64,000 nt of DNA from Polaribacter tangerinus (GCF_038024095.1 NZ_CP150668.1:2550001-2614000); one strand, 5' to 3'. Numbered from the stretch's first letter, positions 45,696 to 54,801 are shown. The notes: a model not told the origin generated them from the letters alone. Numbers and translations: made by a program.

Positions 45696-46499
45696 TTAAT
45701 TTTTTACAGGTATTTTATCACGGTCTATTTTTCCGTTTTTAATTGCCTTATAGTTTTCATAACAATCTAAAACAGCTTCTATCATTTGTAAGTCAGATGC
45801 TTTTTTTATAAAGTATTCAGAATACTTACAATCCGATAATAATTCCGACAATTCTTGCCTATCCATTTCTAGGTACTCCATCATTACCTCTCTATCAAAT
45901 TTTCCTGCGAGCATTTTACGAAGATTATCTTCATCTTTAAGCTTTTGAAGTTTTTTTAATTGTTTCGGTTTTTTACCAAAAAGGTTATAAAGAAAATCTA
46001 CTGGTTGAAAAATTGCAGCCAATGGAGAGGAATAACTAGATTTTCTACTATTTCCTACTTCGTACGTTTGTCTGAGTCCATTAATATGAATTCTTGTAAA
46101 TCTGTCTTTAGGTACCATTTTTACATCTACTTCTAAAACTCCAATTAATTTGGTAGATTTTATTACCACTTCTTTTACTTCTTGTGGCTTCTCAAACAAG
46201 GCAATTTCTAACTCATTACCTTTTAACAAGTCGTTTGTAACTTTTAGTTTTATAGAAGAAAAACCAAGGTATGAGACTAGAATAGTATCGTTAACTTTGG
46301 TTGGTAATTCAAAATATCCTTCATCATTAGTAATAGTTCCTCTTACAGAATTTAGGTTTAAAACATGAGCAGCACTTAGTTTTTTATCTGTTTCAGCGTG
46401 AATTATTTGTCCTTTTAAAACCTTTGTTTTTAAAGTATCTATTTGAGTAAATGCACTCACAGTAAATAGTAAGCACAGTATTATTAGTATTTTTTGCAT
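45696..46499 (-). CDS. Secreted protein with CarboxypepD_reg-like domain
   Basis: A 267-residue protein with a signal peptide (LIILCLLFTVSAFTQ). Residues about 25-100 form a carboxypeptidase-regulatory-like beta-sandwich (GQIIHAETDKKLSAAHVLNL, TNDEGYFEL, VSYLGFSSIKL), the module found at the start of TonB-dependent receptors. No barrel follows; the rest (residues 110-267) is mixed helical. It is likely a periplasmic or surface-associated protein. Function is unknown. Confidence 0.82.
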   Translation of the reverse strand: MQKILIILCLLFTVSAFTQIDTLKTKVLKGQIIHAETDKKLSAAHVLNLNSVRGTITNDEGYFELPTKVNDTILVSYLGFSSIKLKVTNDLLKGNELEIALFEKPQEVKEVVIKSTKLIGVLEVDVKMVPKDRFTRIHINGLRQTYEVGNSRKSSYSSPLAAIFQPVDFLYNLFGKKPKQLKKLQKLKDEDNLRKMLAGKFDREVMMEYLEMDRQELSELLSDCKYSEYFIKKASDLQMIEAVLDCYENYKAIKNGKIDRDKIPVKN

Positions 46500-46649
46500 G
46501 TTACAATATTAATAATAAAGTTATATAGTTTGGTTAATTATTTGTGAAAGAAAGATAAAATAGTAAAATGTGGAGGTATAAAAATGAAGATGCCTGTAAT
46601 TCTGGAGCTGTATAGAAAGTACAAAGGTAAAATTAAAACTTTTTTAAAG

Positions 46650-46733
46650 TGCGCACGAGAAGATTCGAACTTCCACTTTCTTACGAAAACAGCCCCCTCA
46701 AGGCTGCGCGTCTACCAATTTCGCCACGTGCGC
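46650..46733 (-). tRNA. tRNA-Leu (GAG)
   Basis: Read on the minus strand. The acceptor stem GCGCACG/CGTGCGC pairs perfectly; discriminator A at 46650. The anticodon stem CAGCC/GGCTG encloses TTGAGGG, anticodon GAG (CUC codons; also CUU by wobble). A long variable arm and a T loop TTCGAAT identify class II tRNA-Leu. No CCA is encoded. It lies 43 bases after tRNA-Lys in the same direction. Confidence 0.95.
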
Positions 46734-46740
46734 TAATTAA

Positions 46741-46774
46741 AAATAAAAAAAGTTAAGCAAAGAGCTTAACTTTT
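46741..46774 (-). terminator. Hairpin with T run between tRNA-Lys and tRNA-Leu
   Basis: AAAAGTTAAGC and GCTTAACTTTT form a perfect 11-bp stem with a five-base loop; read leftward it is followed by a T run. It lies immediately after tRNA-Lys and a few bases before tRNA-Leu, so it could terminate, pause or guide processing. Confidence 0.7.
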
Positions 46775-46776
46775 AG

Positions 46777-46849
46777 TGACCGGGCTGGGGCTCGAACCCA
46801 GGACCCTCTCCTTAAAAGGGAGATGCTCTACCAACTGAGCTACCAGGTC
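46777..46849 (-). tRNA. tRNA-Lys (UUU)
   Basis: Read on the minus strand. The D arm GCTC/GAGC, anticodon stem with loop CTTTTAA (anticodon TTT, reads AAA and AAG) and T arm CTGGG TTCGAGC CCCAG are normal. The acceptor stem GACCTGG/CCCGGTC has one mismatch, U5 with C68 (46845 and 46782). Discriminator A; no CCA encoded. A TATATTTG -7 box is at 46874-46867, before the gene. Confidence 0.93.
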
Positions 46850-46866
46850 TTTTGTTAAATCGGTTG

Positions 46867-46874
46867 CAAATATA
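46867..46874 (-). promoter_or_regulatory. -7 element of the tRNA operon
   Basis: TATATTTG on the minus strand fits TAnnTTTG and lies 17 bases before the 5' end of tRNA-Lys. No exact -33 TTTG is at 19 bases. It may drive both tRNAs. Confidence 0.6.
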
Positions 46875-46944
46875 CTATCAATCATTGGTTTTATTGCCAT
46901 AAAATTGAATAAATTTTAGCGATATTTGTAAAAAACTATAAATA

Positions 46945-47460
46945 ATGAAAATTATTCTTCTAGGCTATATGGCTTCAGGAAAATCTACAATTGGTAAACA
47001 ACTTTCTAAAAAGCTGGATATTAATTTTTTAGACTTAGATGATTATATCTGTAAAAAAGAAAATAGTACTATAGAGCACATTTTTAAAACCAAAGGAGAA
47101 ATTTATTTTAGAAAAATTGAACATCAATATTTAAAAGAAGTTTTAGCAAAGAAGGATGATTTCGTGCTTTCTTTAGGAGGTGGAACCCCTTGCTATGCAA
47201 ATAATATGTCTGTTATAAAAAATGCAGATGCAACTAGTATTTATATTCAGGTTAGCGTTTCAAATTTAGTAGCACGTTTACTAAATGAAAAAGCAAAAAG
47301 ACCACTAGTTGCAAGTTTAAACGATGATCTGCTTACAGAATTTGTTGCGAAGCACTTATTTGAAAGAAGATTTTATTATGAACAAGCAACAAAAACGATA
47401 CAATCAGATGCTAAAAAAGTATTTGAATTGGTAGCTGAAATTGAAAAAATGTTACACTAA
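46945..47460 (+). CDS. aroK: Shikimate kinase
   Basis: A 171-residue kinase of the aromatic amino acid pathway. The P-loop GYMASGKST (7-15) is at the start, followed by DLDDYICKKE and the shikimate-binding FRKIEHQYL and LGGGTPC. The lid KRPLV and a C-terminal RRFYYEQA follow. Length is usual. Its stop overlaps the convergent phosphoribosyltransferase gene by nine bases. Confidence 0.95.
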   Translation: MKIILLGYMASGKSTIGKQLSKKLDINFLDLDDYICKKENSTIEHIFKTKGEIYFRKIEHQYLKEVLAKKDDFVLSLGGGTPCYANNMSVIKNADATSIYIQVSVSNLVARLLNEKAKRPLVASLNDDLLTEFVAKHLFERRFYYEQATKTIQSDAKKVFELVAEIEKMLH

Positions 47461-47955
47461 AAAAGCACTACTTTCAGCACCGTTAAAAGTTACTTGTACG
47501 TGTTCTTTAATAGAGGTAGATAAAGAGATTCCTTTAAAATCTGCCTTTACAGGATATTTTTTATGATTTCTATTAACAAGTACCGCTGTTTTAAATCTCT
47601 TAAGTGGAACTTCAAGAAAATGTTTAATTCCATAAATTAAGGTGGTTCCAGAGTTTAGAACATCGTCTACCAAAACCAATGGTTTATTCTTATAATCAGT
47701 AACCTCTAAACTTGTTGTAATAGGCTGTAGCGGTTTTTTCTTGTTTATATTTACCTCACATAAAACAACTTCTAAAGTAGAAATTTCCTTTAAAACAGCT
47801 GCAATTTTATTGGCTAGCACAAAACCGTTTCCAATAATACCTGCTATAATTACCACTTTTTCATTGCTATTGTTTTCATAGATTTCGTAGGCAATTCTTT
47901 TTACTTTTTGATTTATTTGTAAAGTATCTAAAATAACGTTTTTTGTAACTGTCAT
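47452..47955 (-). CDS. Phosphoribosyltransferase-family protein
   Basis: A 167-residue protein with the PRPP loop VLVDDVLNSGTTLIYGI, preceded by VVIIAGIIGNGFVLANKIA. The plan resembles PyrR (UMP phosphoribosyltransferase/regulator) and hypoxanthine transferases. Neither a pyr operon nor a PyrR binding loop is beside it, so the base it uses is unknown. It is seven bases from the S4 protein and probably cotranscribed. Confidence 0.82.
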   Translation of the reverse strand: MTVTKNVILDTLQINQKVKRIAYEIYENNSNEKVVIIAGIIGNGFVLANKIAAVLKEISTLEVVLCEVNINKKKPLQPITTSLEVTDYKNKPLVLVDDVLNSGTTLIYGIKHFLEVPLKRFKTAVLVNRNHKKYPVKADFKGISLSTSIKEHVQVTFNGAESSAFLV

Positions 47956-47962
47956 AATCTAT

Positions 47963-48358
47963 TTATAAAATTTCGTCTGTATTATTATCAAAAGATTCAT
48001 CTTGATAATTTTCAATATCTCTTCTATCTTTTTTTGTGGGTCTACCGATTCCTTTTTTTCGATAATAGTCTTTGGCATATTTCAAGAGCTCTGTGTTTGC
48101 AAAGGCTTCTTTTGGTGTAACATCCTTTCTGTATTGATCTACAAGTTTTGCTCCAAGTCTACTTTCAGGTAAATTTAAAACTTTTATTTGATAGTTAATT
48201 TGATTTTTTCTAATGATTATTAACTCTCCTACAAAAACCTCTTTCGAGGGTTTTACATTTTTAGCGTCTATTTTTACTTGACCTTTTTTACAAGCATTTG
48301 TTGCAATACTTCTTGTTTTAAAAAATCGAATACACCACAAATATTTGTCAACTCTCAT
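47963..48358 (-). CDS. S4-domain RNA-binding protein (Hsp15-like)
   Basis: A 131-residue basic protein starting MRVDKYLWCIRFFKTRSIAT, the S4 RNA-binding domain in the Hsp15 (HslR) form. In E. coli Hsp15 binds free 50S subunits that carry nascent peptide after heat shock. The C-terminus is rich in basic residues (YRKKGIGRPTKKDRRDI). A CAAAGGTA (-7 TACCTTTG) at 48383-48390 precedes it. Confidence 0.88.
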   Translation of the reverse strand: MRVDKYLWCIRFFKTRSIATNACKKGQVKIDAKNVKPSKEVFVGELIIIRKNQINYQIKVLNLPESRLGAKLVDQYRKDVTPKEAFANTELLKYAKDYYRKKGIGRPTKKDRRDIENYQDESFDNNTDEIL

Positions 48359-48428
48359 AAAAAAATAATGTTTGTCTTTTTACAAAGGTATAAAAATGGT
48401 AAATTGCAAGCTCTAATTTTAAGTATAA

Positions 48429-49238
48429 ATGAACAAAATAAAAAATATTTTTTTACTTCTAACAATAGGAGTAATTACCATTGTTTCTTGTGATGATAAC
48501 AATCTTGGTTTTGTAAATCCTTTTGAAGGTTTTGATTATGAAGCACAAGCAGTAATAGATAATGATACTTTGGTAACATTTCTTAAAACACATTACTTTG
48601 ATGCTACGCTAGATTCGGTTAAAACGTTAAGTACAGGCAAAACGTCTCTTTTTGATGAAACAAGTAAGTTAACCTCTATGAAAGTTACTCAAAATGACAT
48701 AGAGCATACTTTGTACATTTACATTCAAGAGCAGGGAGTTTCGAATCCTGTAAAATCTTTTCCAACTGTTATGGACTCTGTTTATGTTAAGTATTCGGGA
48801 ATTGCTCTAGACGGAACAACACTTAGAACCTCTACTTTTGATAGCAATGAAAGGGGTATTTGGTTTACTTTAAACTCTGTTATAAAAGGGTGGACGCATG
48901 GTTTTACCAAATTAAAAAGTGGTACTCTAAAGACAGCTGCTAATGGCGGGCCTTTTAATGGTCCAATCACATACTTAAATACTGGAAAAGCAATCTTGTT
49001 TATACCATCTGGTTTGGCGTACCCATCTAGTTCTCTAAATAATATTAGCAGTGCTTTGGTTAACACAAATTTAATGTTTCGTGTAGAGTTACTTGATATT
49101 GTAGAAGATACCGATCATGATAATGATGGAGTACCTTCTATTGATGAAGATGCAAACAATGATGGAGACCCAACAAACGATTTTAGCGATGTAAGCAATC
49201 CAAATTTACCAGATTATTTAAATCCCGATATCAAATAA
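48429..49238 (+). CDS. FKBP-type peptidyl-prolyl isomerase lipoprotein with acidic calcium-type tail
   Basis: A 269-residue lipoprotein (signal ending TIVSC, Cys21). The central FKBP domain (about 100-225) contains VYVKYSGIALDGTTLRTST, VIKGWTHGFTKLKSG and LFIPSGLAY, the FKBP core. The last ~40 residues hold Asp/Asn-rich repeats (DTDHDNDG, DEDANNDGDPTND) of the thrombospondin type 3 calcium-binding kind, ending in LPDYLNPDIK. In Flavobacteriaceae related lipoproteins occur among gliding/secretion proteins; that link is an inference. Confidence 0.88.
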   Translation: MNKIKNIFLLLTIGVITIVSCDDNNLGFVNPFEGFDYEAQAVIDNDTLVTFLKTHYFDATLDSVKTLSTGKTSLFDETSKLTSMKVTQNDIEHTLYIYIQEQGVSNPVKSFPTVMDSVYVKYSGIALDGTTLRTSTFDSNERGIWFTLNSVIKGWTHGFTKLKSGTLKTAANGGPFNGPITYLNTGKAILFIPSGLAYPSSSLNNISSALVNTNLMFRVELLDIVEDTDHDNDGVPSIDEDANNDGDPTNDFSDVSNPNLPDYLNPDIK

Positions 49239-49256
49239 AAAGATTTATGCACAAAA

Positions 49257-49289
49257 AAATGCGTTAGAATTTCTAACGCATTTTTTTTT
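49257..49289. terminator. Bidirectional terminator between FKBP and GIN-domain genes
   Basis: AAATGCGTTAGAA and TTCTAACGCATTT pair perfectly across a single base pair loop region, flanked by A and T runs. It can end both converging transcripts. Confidence 0.88.
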
Positions 49290-49319
49290 AATGATACTAT
49301 ATTTATAATAATTTATAAA

Positions 49320-50054
49320 TTAATTTTTATCGATAATACTTCCCGATCCTATAGTTGTTGATTCCACATCTGCAGGATTTCCTTTGTAAAAAATATTACC
49401 AGAGCCAATTAAGTTCGCTTCAATCTTATTATTTACAGTTACTTCTATATTACCAGAACCCGCAATATTTCCTTTCGCTTTATTGGTTACTAATTGGTAC
49501 GCTTTAATATTTCCAGATCCCGCTACAGAGGCAGTTATTTTATTCGTTTTTCCTTTTAAATATATGTTACCAGAGCCCCCAATATTTGCTTTAACTGCAT
49601 CGGTATTAATTGATAATCTAATAGAACCAGAACCCCCAATATTTACATTAAAAGTATCTGATGTAAAATTATCTTTACTTGTAACACTCCCAGATCCTGC
49701 CAAAAATACACTATCAATTTCTAAGTAAGTTACAGTAATTGTAATTTGTTTACTATTACTAATGTTGATGTTTTTTTTAAAATTTATTTTTAAAATATCA
49801 TTATCAATTTCTGTTTCAATAAGTTTTATAATATTTTCCTCTCCCTTTATTACAACTTTTTCTGTGGTTCCTTTTTCTAGAATAACATTAAAAGAGCCTC
49901 CAGACATAATACCTTTAAAATTACTTACGTTTTTAGAGATACTTGTAATGTTTCCGTTACCTTTTATTTTTTTAGCACCACCAAACCAATTTTGGGCACT
50001 AATAGTAAAGCTTAGTAAAAGGATACTAGTTGTTAAAATTATTTTTTTATGCAT
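49320..50054 (-). CDS. Secreted GIN-domain (DUF2807) protein
   Basis: A 244-residue protein with a signal peptide (ILLLSFTISAQ). Its middle and C-terminal part is a ladder of seven GSG motifs (GSGSV, GSGSI, GSGNI x4, GSGSI), which suits a right-handed beta-helix of the putative auto-transporter adhesin head GIN domain. Such proteins are common and often numerous in Flavobacteriaceae; their role (surface or periplasm) is not settled. No adhesin anchor or T9SS C-terminal signal is seen. Confidence 0.87.
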   Translation of the reverse strand: MHKKIILTTSILLLSFTISAQNWFGGAKKIKGNGNITSISKNVSNFKGIMSGGSFNVILEKGTTEKVVIKGEENIIKLIETEIDNDILKINFKKNINISNSKQITITVTYLEIDSVFLAGSGSVTSKDNFTSDTFNVNIGGSGSIRLSINTDAVKANIGGSGNIYLKGKTNKITASVAGSGNIKAYQLVTNKAKGNIAGSGNIEVTVNNKIEANLIGSGNIFYKGNPADVESTTIGSGSIIDKN

Positions 50055-50369
50055 CGTATTTTGTTGTTAGAATTAATAATATAGCCGTTTTTATTCATTT
50101 TTTGAATAAGTTACCTATATCAAAGACGTAGTATTTATATAATTGTTACATTGTTTTAATAAAAAAGAACTATTTTTAATTTTATTGATTCAACTGCCAA
50201 ACAATTGCCCTACATTTCACTTTAATTTGGCATAACAATTGTAATTTATTCTAATGATATTGGTATTGTGTGATTTTAAATACTGATAATCAACAATTTA
50301 ATAATGATAAATTTGGTGTTGATTTTTTGAAAATCGAAAATCAATGTCAGTATGACAGAAATATAACAG
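50055..50369. other. 315-base gene-free region between the GIN-domain gene and lon
   Basis: AT-rich. It contains a TAAATTTG -7 box for lon (50308-50315) and the TGTCA inverted repeat before lon. I see no convincing open reading frame or RNA gene, and no clear -7 box for the GIN gene. Confidence 0.6.
50345..50357. promoter_or_regulatory. TGTCA-GTA-TGACA inverted repeat before lon
   Basis: Perfect 5-base arms separated by three bases, ending 12 bases before the lon ATG (50370) and about 25 bases after the expected transcript start. The same half-sites are repeated before yidC. A role as operator or mRNA element is an inference. Confidence 0.4.
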
Positions 50370-52820
50370 ATGAGCAAATCAAAAATAATACATTTAGACA
50401 ATTTGTCGCTTAGCAATATGTTAAATGAAGATTCTGAATTGATTCCTTTAATGACACCAGAAGATGAAGAAATTATCAATAAAGAAAGTGTTCCAGAAAT
50501 TTTACCAATTTTACCTTTAAGAAATACCGTTTTATTTCCGGGTGTTGTTATTCCTATTACTGCTGGTAGAGACAAGTCGATACAATTAATTAAAGATGCT
50601 AATAAAGGAGACAAGGTAATTGGCGTAGTAGCTCAAAAGAACGAAGATGTAGAAGAACCAAGCTTAAAAGATATTCACAAAACAGGTGTTGTGGCACAGA
50701 TACTTCGTGTTTTAAAAATGCCCGATGGTAATACAACGGTTATTATTCAAGGAAAAAAACGCTTTGAAATAGACACTATCATTCAAAATAAGCCATACTT
50801 AAAAGCTACCGTAAAAGAATCTTTAGACGATAGAGCAGTAGAAGACGAGAAAGAGTTTGAGGCTATTATTGCTTCTATTAAAGAACAAGCTTTAGAGGTA
50901 ATTAAAGAAAACCCAATGTTACCTTCAGAGGCATCTTTTGCTATAAAAAATATTAAGTCAGATGCTTTTTTGGTGAATTTTATTTCATCAAACATGGATT
51001 TATCAGTTGCTCAAAAGCAGGTGATTCTTGAAAAAGACAATCTAAAAGAACGGGCACTTTTAGCCTTAAAAAACTTAAATAAAGAGCTTCAAAAGTTAAA
51101 ACTTCGAAATGATATTCAATCCAAAACAAGAGAAGATTTAGATCAACAACAAAGAGAGTATTACTTACATCAGCAGCTTAAAACTATTCAAGAAGAGCTG
51201 GGCGGTGTTTCTAATGACCAAGAGTTAGAGGAAATGCGAGCAAAAGGTAAAACAAAAAAGTGGTCTAAAGAAGTTGCTACTACTTTCGAAAAGGAACTAA
51301 ATAGGCTAAAGCGTATGAATCCTCAGATGGCAGAATATGGGGTTCAAAGAAATTATTTAGAACTACTTTTAGAGCTTCCATGGGGAGTATTCACTAAAGA
51401 TAAGTTCGATTTAAAAAGAGCTACTAAAATTTTAGATAGAGACCATTTTGGTTTAGAGAAAGTTAAAGAGAGAATTATAGAACATTTGGCTGTTTTAAAG
51501 TTGAGAAACGATATGAAATCGCCAATAATTTGTTTGTATGGTCCTCCGGGTGTTGGTAAAACTTCATTAGGAAAATCTGTTGCAGAGGCTTTAGGAAGAA
51601 AATATGTAAGAATGTCTTTAGGCGGTTTAAGAGATGAAGCGGAAATTAGAGGACACCGAAAAACATACATAGGAGCTATGCCAGGAAGATTAATTCAGAA
51701 TTTAAAAAAAGCAGAAAGTTCAAATCCTGTTTTTGTTTTGGATGAGATTGATAAGTTAGGTCAAAGTCATCAGGGAGATCCTTCTTCGGCAATGTTAGAA
51801 GTATTAGATCCAGAACAAAACGAGGCATTTTATGATAATTATTTGGAAGTAGGTTATGACTTATCTAAAATTCTTTTTATTGCAACCGCCAATAATTTAG
51901 GGCAAATTCCTTGGGCGCTAAGAGATAGAATGGAAATTATTAATGTTACAGGTTATACTATTGAAGAAAAAGTAGAAATAGCAAAAAGACATTTGCTACC
52001 AAAACAGTTAAAAGAACACGGTTTATCTAGTAATGATTTAAAATTGGGTAAGCCTCAAATTACACAAATAGTAGAAGGTTACACAAGAGAGTCTGGTGTG
52101 AGAGGTTTGGAGAAGCAAGTTGCAAAAGTAGTTCGATTTGCAGCAAAGTCGATTGCAATGGAAGAAGAATATGACATTGCCTTGTCTAAAGAAAAAATTG
52201 AAGAAATTTTAGGAACTCCTAGAAATAGAGATAAATTCGAAAATAATGATGTTGCTGGTGTAGTTACTGGATTGGCTTGGACACAAGTCGGAGGAGATAT
52301 TTTGTTTATAGAATCGATATTATCTAAAGGAAAAGGTACACTTTCGATAACTGGTAATTTAGGAACTGTAATGAAAGAATCTGCAACAATTGCTTTGCAA
52401 TATATAAAGTCTCATGCAGAAGAATTCGGAATTAAACCTACTGTTTTAGAAAAATACAATGTTCATATTCACGTACCCGAAGGAGCTACTCCAAAAGATG
52501 GTCCTAGTGCAGGTATTACCATGTTAACTTCTTTAGTTTCTTCTTTTACACAGCGAAAAGTTAAAAATAAATTAGCTATGACAGGTGAAATTACGTTACG
52601 TGGTAAAGTGTTACCTGTGGGCGGTATTAAAGAGAAAATTCTTGCGGCAAAAAGAGCAAATATTAAAGAAATTATTTTGTGTGAAGACAATAGGAAAGAT
52701 ATTTTAGAAATAAAAGAGTCTTATTTAAAAGGGTTAACTTTTCATTACGTGTCTGATATGAAACAAGTAATTGAATTGGCTTTGACCAAACAAAAAGTAC
52801 AAAATGCTAAGAAGTTCTAA
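50370..52820 (+). CDS. lon: ATP-dependent protease Lon
   Basis: An 816-residue cytosolic AAA+ protease. An N-terminal LAN domain ([19 protein letters not shown]) precedes the AAA+ ATPase with Walker A GPPGVGKT (about 391-398) and DEIDK (Walker B). The protease domain has catalytic Ser713 in PKDGPSAG and Lys756 in GGIKEK, with the usual 43-residue spacing. It degrades damaged and regulatory proteins. A strong terminator follows. Confidence 0.97.
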   Translation: MSKSKIIHLDNLSLSNMLNEDSELIPLMTPEDEEIINKESVPEILPILPLRNTVLFPGVVIPITAGRDKSIQLIKDANKGDKVIGVVAQKNEDVEEPSLKDIHKTGVVAQILRVLKMPDGNTTVIIQGKKRFEIDTIIQNKPYLKATVKESLDDRAVEDEKEFEAIIASIKEQALEVIKENPMLPSEASFAIKNIKSDAFLVNFISSNMDLSVAQKQVILEKDNLKERALLALKNLNKELQKLKLRNDIQSKTREDLDQQQREYYLHQQLKTIQEELGGVSNDQELEEMRAKGKTKKWSKEVATTFEKELNRLKRMNPQMAEYGVQRNYLELLLELPWGVFTKDKFDLKRATKILDRDHFGLEKVKERIIEHLAVLKLRNDMKSPIICLYGPPGVGKTSLGKSVAEALGRKYVRMSLGGLRDEAEIRGHRKTYIGAMPGRLIQNLKKAESSNPVFVLDEIDKLGQSHQGDPSSAMLEVLDPEQNEAFYDNYLEVGYDLSKILFIATANNLGQIPWALRDRMEIINVTGYTIEEKVEIAKRHLLPKQLKEHGLSSNDLKLGKPQITQIVEGYTRESGVRGLEKQVAKVVRFAAKSIAMEEEYDIALSKEKIEEILGTPRNRDKFENNDVAGVVTGLAWTQVGGDILFIESILSKGKGTLSITGNLGTVMKESATIALQYIKSHAEEFGIKPTVLEKYNVHIHVPEGATPKDGPSAGITMLTSLVSSFTQRKVKNKLAMTGEITLRGKVLPVGGIKEKILAAKRANIKEIILCEDNRKDILEIKESYLKGLTFHYVSDMKQVIELALTKQKVQNAKKF

Positions 52821-52839
52821 GTGTAATTTATTTATAAAA

Positions 52840-52865
52840 AAAGCCTTCATCGAAGGCTTTTTTTT
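52840..52865. terminator. Bidirectional terminator between lon and mazG
   Basis: AAAGCCTTC and GAAGGCTTT form a perfect stem around ATC, with A and T runs on either side. It can serve lon and the convergent mazG. Confidence 0.92.
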
Positions 52866-52870
52866 ATGAA

Positions 52871-53650
52871 TTATTTAAAATATTTTTTTGAGTTTTCCCA
52901 ATACACATCCATTTCTTCTAAAGACATTTCAGCAATATTTTTACCAGATTTTTGAGCCTCTTTTTCTAGAAACCGAAAGCGATTGATAAATTTTTTGTTA
53001 GTCTTTTCTAAGGCATTTTCTGGATTTACACCAATAAAACGAGCATAATTTATCATTGAAAAAAGAACATCACCAAATTCTTTTTCTATATTTTCTTTAT
53101 TATTGGCTATTATTTCGTCGTTCAATTCGCTTAATTCTTCTTGTACTTTTTCCCAAACTTGTTCTGGTTTTTCCCAGTCAAAACCGACACCTGCAACTTT
53201 TTCTTGAATTCTACATGCTTTTACTACTGCTGGTAAACTTTTTGGGACACCCTCTAACACAGAACTTTTGCCTTCTTTAAGTTTCAGCTGTTCCCAATTC
53301 TTTTTTACCTCCTCTTCATTTTTAACTTTAACATCTCCATAAATATGTGGATGTCTAGCAATTAATTTATCTGAAATTGCGTTGGCTACATCTGCAATAT
53401 CAAACGCTTTTTTTTCGCTACCAATTTTGGCATAAAAAACCAAGTGCAAAAGTACATCACCTAATTCTTTTTTTACTTCTTCTAGGTCATTGTCTAAAAT
53501 AGCATCTGCCAATTCATACACTTCCTCTATAGTTAAGTGTCTTAAACTTTCTAAGGTTTGTTTTTTATCCCAAGGGCATTTTTCCCTAAGGTCATCCATA
53601 ATATCTAACAGACGATTGAAAGCTTTTAATTGATTTTCTCTATTATTCAA
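52871..53650 (-). CDS. mazG: Nucleoside triphosphate pyrophosphohydrolase MazG
   Basis: A 259-residue enzyme hydrolysing NTPs to NMPs and pyrophosphate. It has the two-domain MazG layout: CPWDKKQTLESLRHLTIEE with the EVKKELGDVLLHLVF metal-binding repeat, and the second copy with EKEFGDVLFSMINYAR. Glutamate-rich EExxE sites are kept in both. It removes abnormal nucleotides. Length is normal. Confidence 0.95.
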   Translation of the reverse strand: MNNRENQLKAFNRLLDIMDDLREKCPWDKKQTLESLRHLTIEEVYELADAILDNDLEEVKKELGDVLLHLVFYAKIGSEKKAFDIADVANAISDKLIARHPHIYGDVKVKNEEEVKKNWEQLKLKEGKSSVLEGVPKSLPAVVKACRIQEKVAGVGFDWEKPEQVWEKVQEELSELNDEIIANNKENIEKEFGDVLFSMINYARFIGVNPENALEKTNKKFINRFRFLEKEAQKSGKNIAEMSLEEMDVYWENSKKYFK

Positions 53651-53761
53651 AATGATATTTAGTGAAATGATATTTTTAAAATCAGATTATAAATCCTACT
53701 GATATTAAGAAATTTTTAAAAAAATATTTAGATTTCCCTTTGGCTTACAATAAGAATATTT

Positions 53762-54187
53762 TTATGCTTTTTCTTCAGTGTTTTCTTCAACAGATGTTTC
53801 TATTTTAGAAAAATCCATCCCTGAACTTACCAGGATATTAAACCACTGAATTACTTTTTTTATGTTTGAAGAATACACTCTTTCTGCATCATATTCAGGA
53901 AGAACATCAGCAAAAAAATCGGTTAACTTTTTAGCACTTTCCTTGTGAGAAATTGCTTCTTTTCCTCCTGTCTTCTCAAACATTGCTTTAAAAACTTCTA
54001 GTAAAGGCTTGTCTTCTTCAAAAGTATAAATAGCAATGTTTTCTAGTAAGCTTACATTTTGCGTAGCATTAATAGCAATTCTTTTCTTGTCTGACAATGC
54101 CGACACAATTATTGCATTTTTAGATTGAGATACTACTTCAAATAAACCAGGCTTTCCTGTAACCGATATAATTTTATTAAATTCCAT
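53762..54187 (-). CDS. DUF5606 family protein
   Basis: A 141-residue cytosolic protein starting MEFNKIISVTGKPGLFEVVSQ, a typical DUF5606 beginning, then AINATQNVSLLENIAIYTF and an acidic C-terminus. The family is confined to Bacteroidota as far as I know and has no assigned role. It is 23 bases after def on the same strand, so it is probably in the def operon. Confidence 0.82.
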   Translation of the reverse strand: MEFNKIISVTGKPGLFEVVSQSKNAIIVSALSDKKRIAINATQNVSLLENIAIYTFEEDKPLLEVFKAMFEKTGGKEAISHKESAKKLTDFFADVLPEYDAERVYSSNIKKVIQWFNILVSSGMDFSKIETSVEENTEEKA

Positions 54188-54210
54188 AATGTATATTTTT
54201 TGTCTTTAGA

Positions 54211-54801
54211 CTATTTTCCTTTTTTTATGTTTGGAAATCGCATTCTGTAATCTGCTCTAATTTTTCCTTTAGAAATATTTTCTAATTTCTTTTTTATCAA
54301 TCTTTTTTTAAGAGAAGAAAGTTTATCGGTAAATAAAATACCTTCAATGTGGTCATATTCATGCTGAAAAACTCTTGCTGCTAACCCATCTAATTCTTGG
54401 GTATGCTTTTTAAATTCTTCATCAAAATATTCTATGGTAATTTTAGGTTTTCTAAAAACATCTTCTCTTACATCTGGTATGCTTAAACATCCTTCATTAA
54501 AAACCCATTCTTCTCCTTCTTCGTTAATTATTTTTGGGTTTATAAAAACGTTTTTAAAGTTTTTTAGAGCTTTCCTATCTTTTTCAGATAAATCTTCGTC
54601 TTCTGCAAAAGGAGAAGCGTCTATTACAAACAGTCGAATTGCTTTTCCAATTTGAGGAGCTGCCAAGCCAACACCCGATGCGTTGTACATGGTTTCTTGC
54701 ATGTTGGTTATTAGGGATTTTAAATCTGGATAGCTTGGTGTTATATCTGATGCAATTTTTCTTAAAACAGGATCTCCGTAGGCAACTATTGGTAAAATCA
54801 T
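54211..54801 (-). CDS. def: Peptide deformylase
   Basis: A 196-residue metallo-enzyme removing the formyl group from new proteins. The three motifs are present: GVGLAAPQIGK, EGCLSIPDVR (metal Cys) and QHEYDHIEG (two metal His and catalytic Glu). The length is slightly long for the family. It is transcribed after ruvX with 72 bases between them. Confidence 0.96.
   Translation of the reverse strand: MILPIVAYGDPVLRKIASDITPSYPDLKSLITNMQETMYNASGVGLAAPQIGKAIRLFVIDASPFAEDEDLSEKDRKALKNFKNVFINPKIINEEGEEWVFNEGCLSIPDVREDVFRKPKITIEYFDEEFKKHTQELDGLAARVFQHEYDHIEGILFTDKLSSLKKRLIKKKLENISKGKIRADYRMRFPNIKKGK

Noticed and set aside
46584..46736. A 50-residue open frame on the plus strand
   Set aside because: It runs antisense through the whole tRNA-Leu gene and its composition follows the tRNA; no promoter or family supports it.
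49370..49720. Repeated GSG codons in the GIN gene, considered as a repeat element
   Set aside because: The repeats are in frame and match the GIN fold; no independent element is needed.
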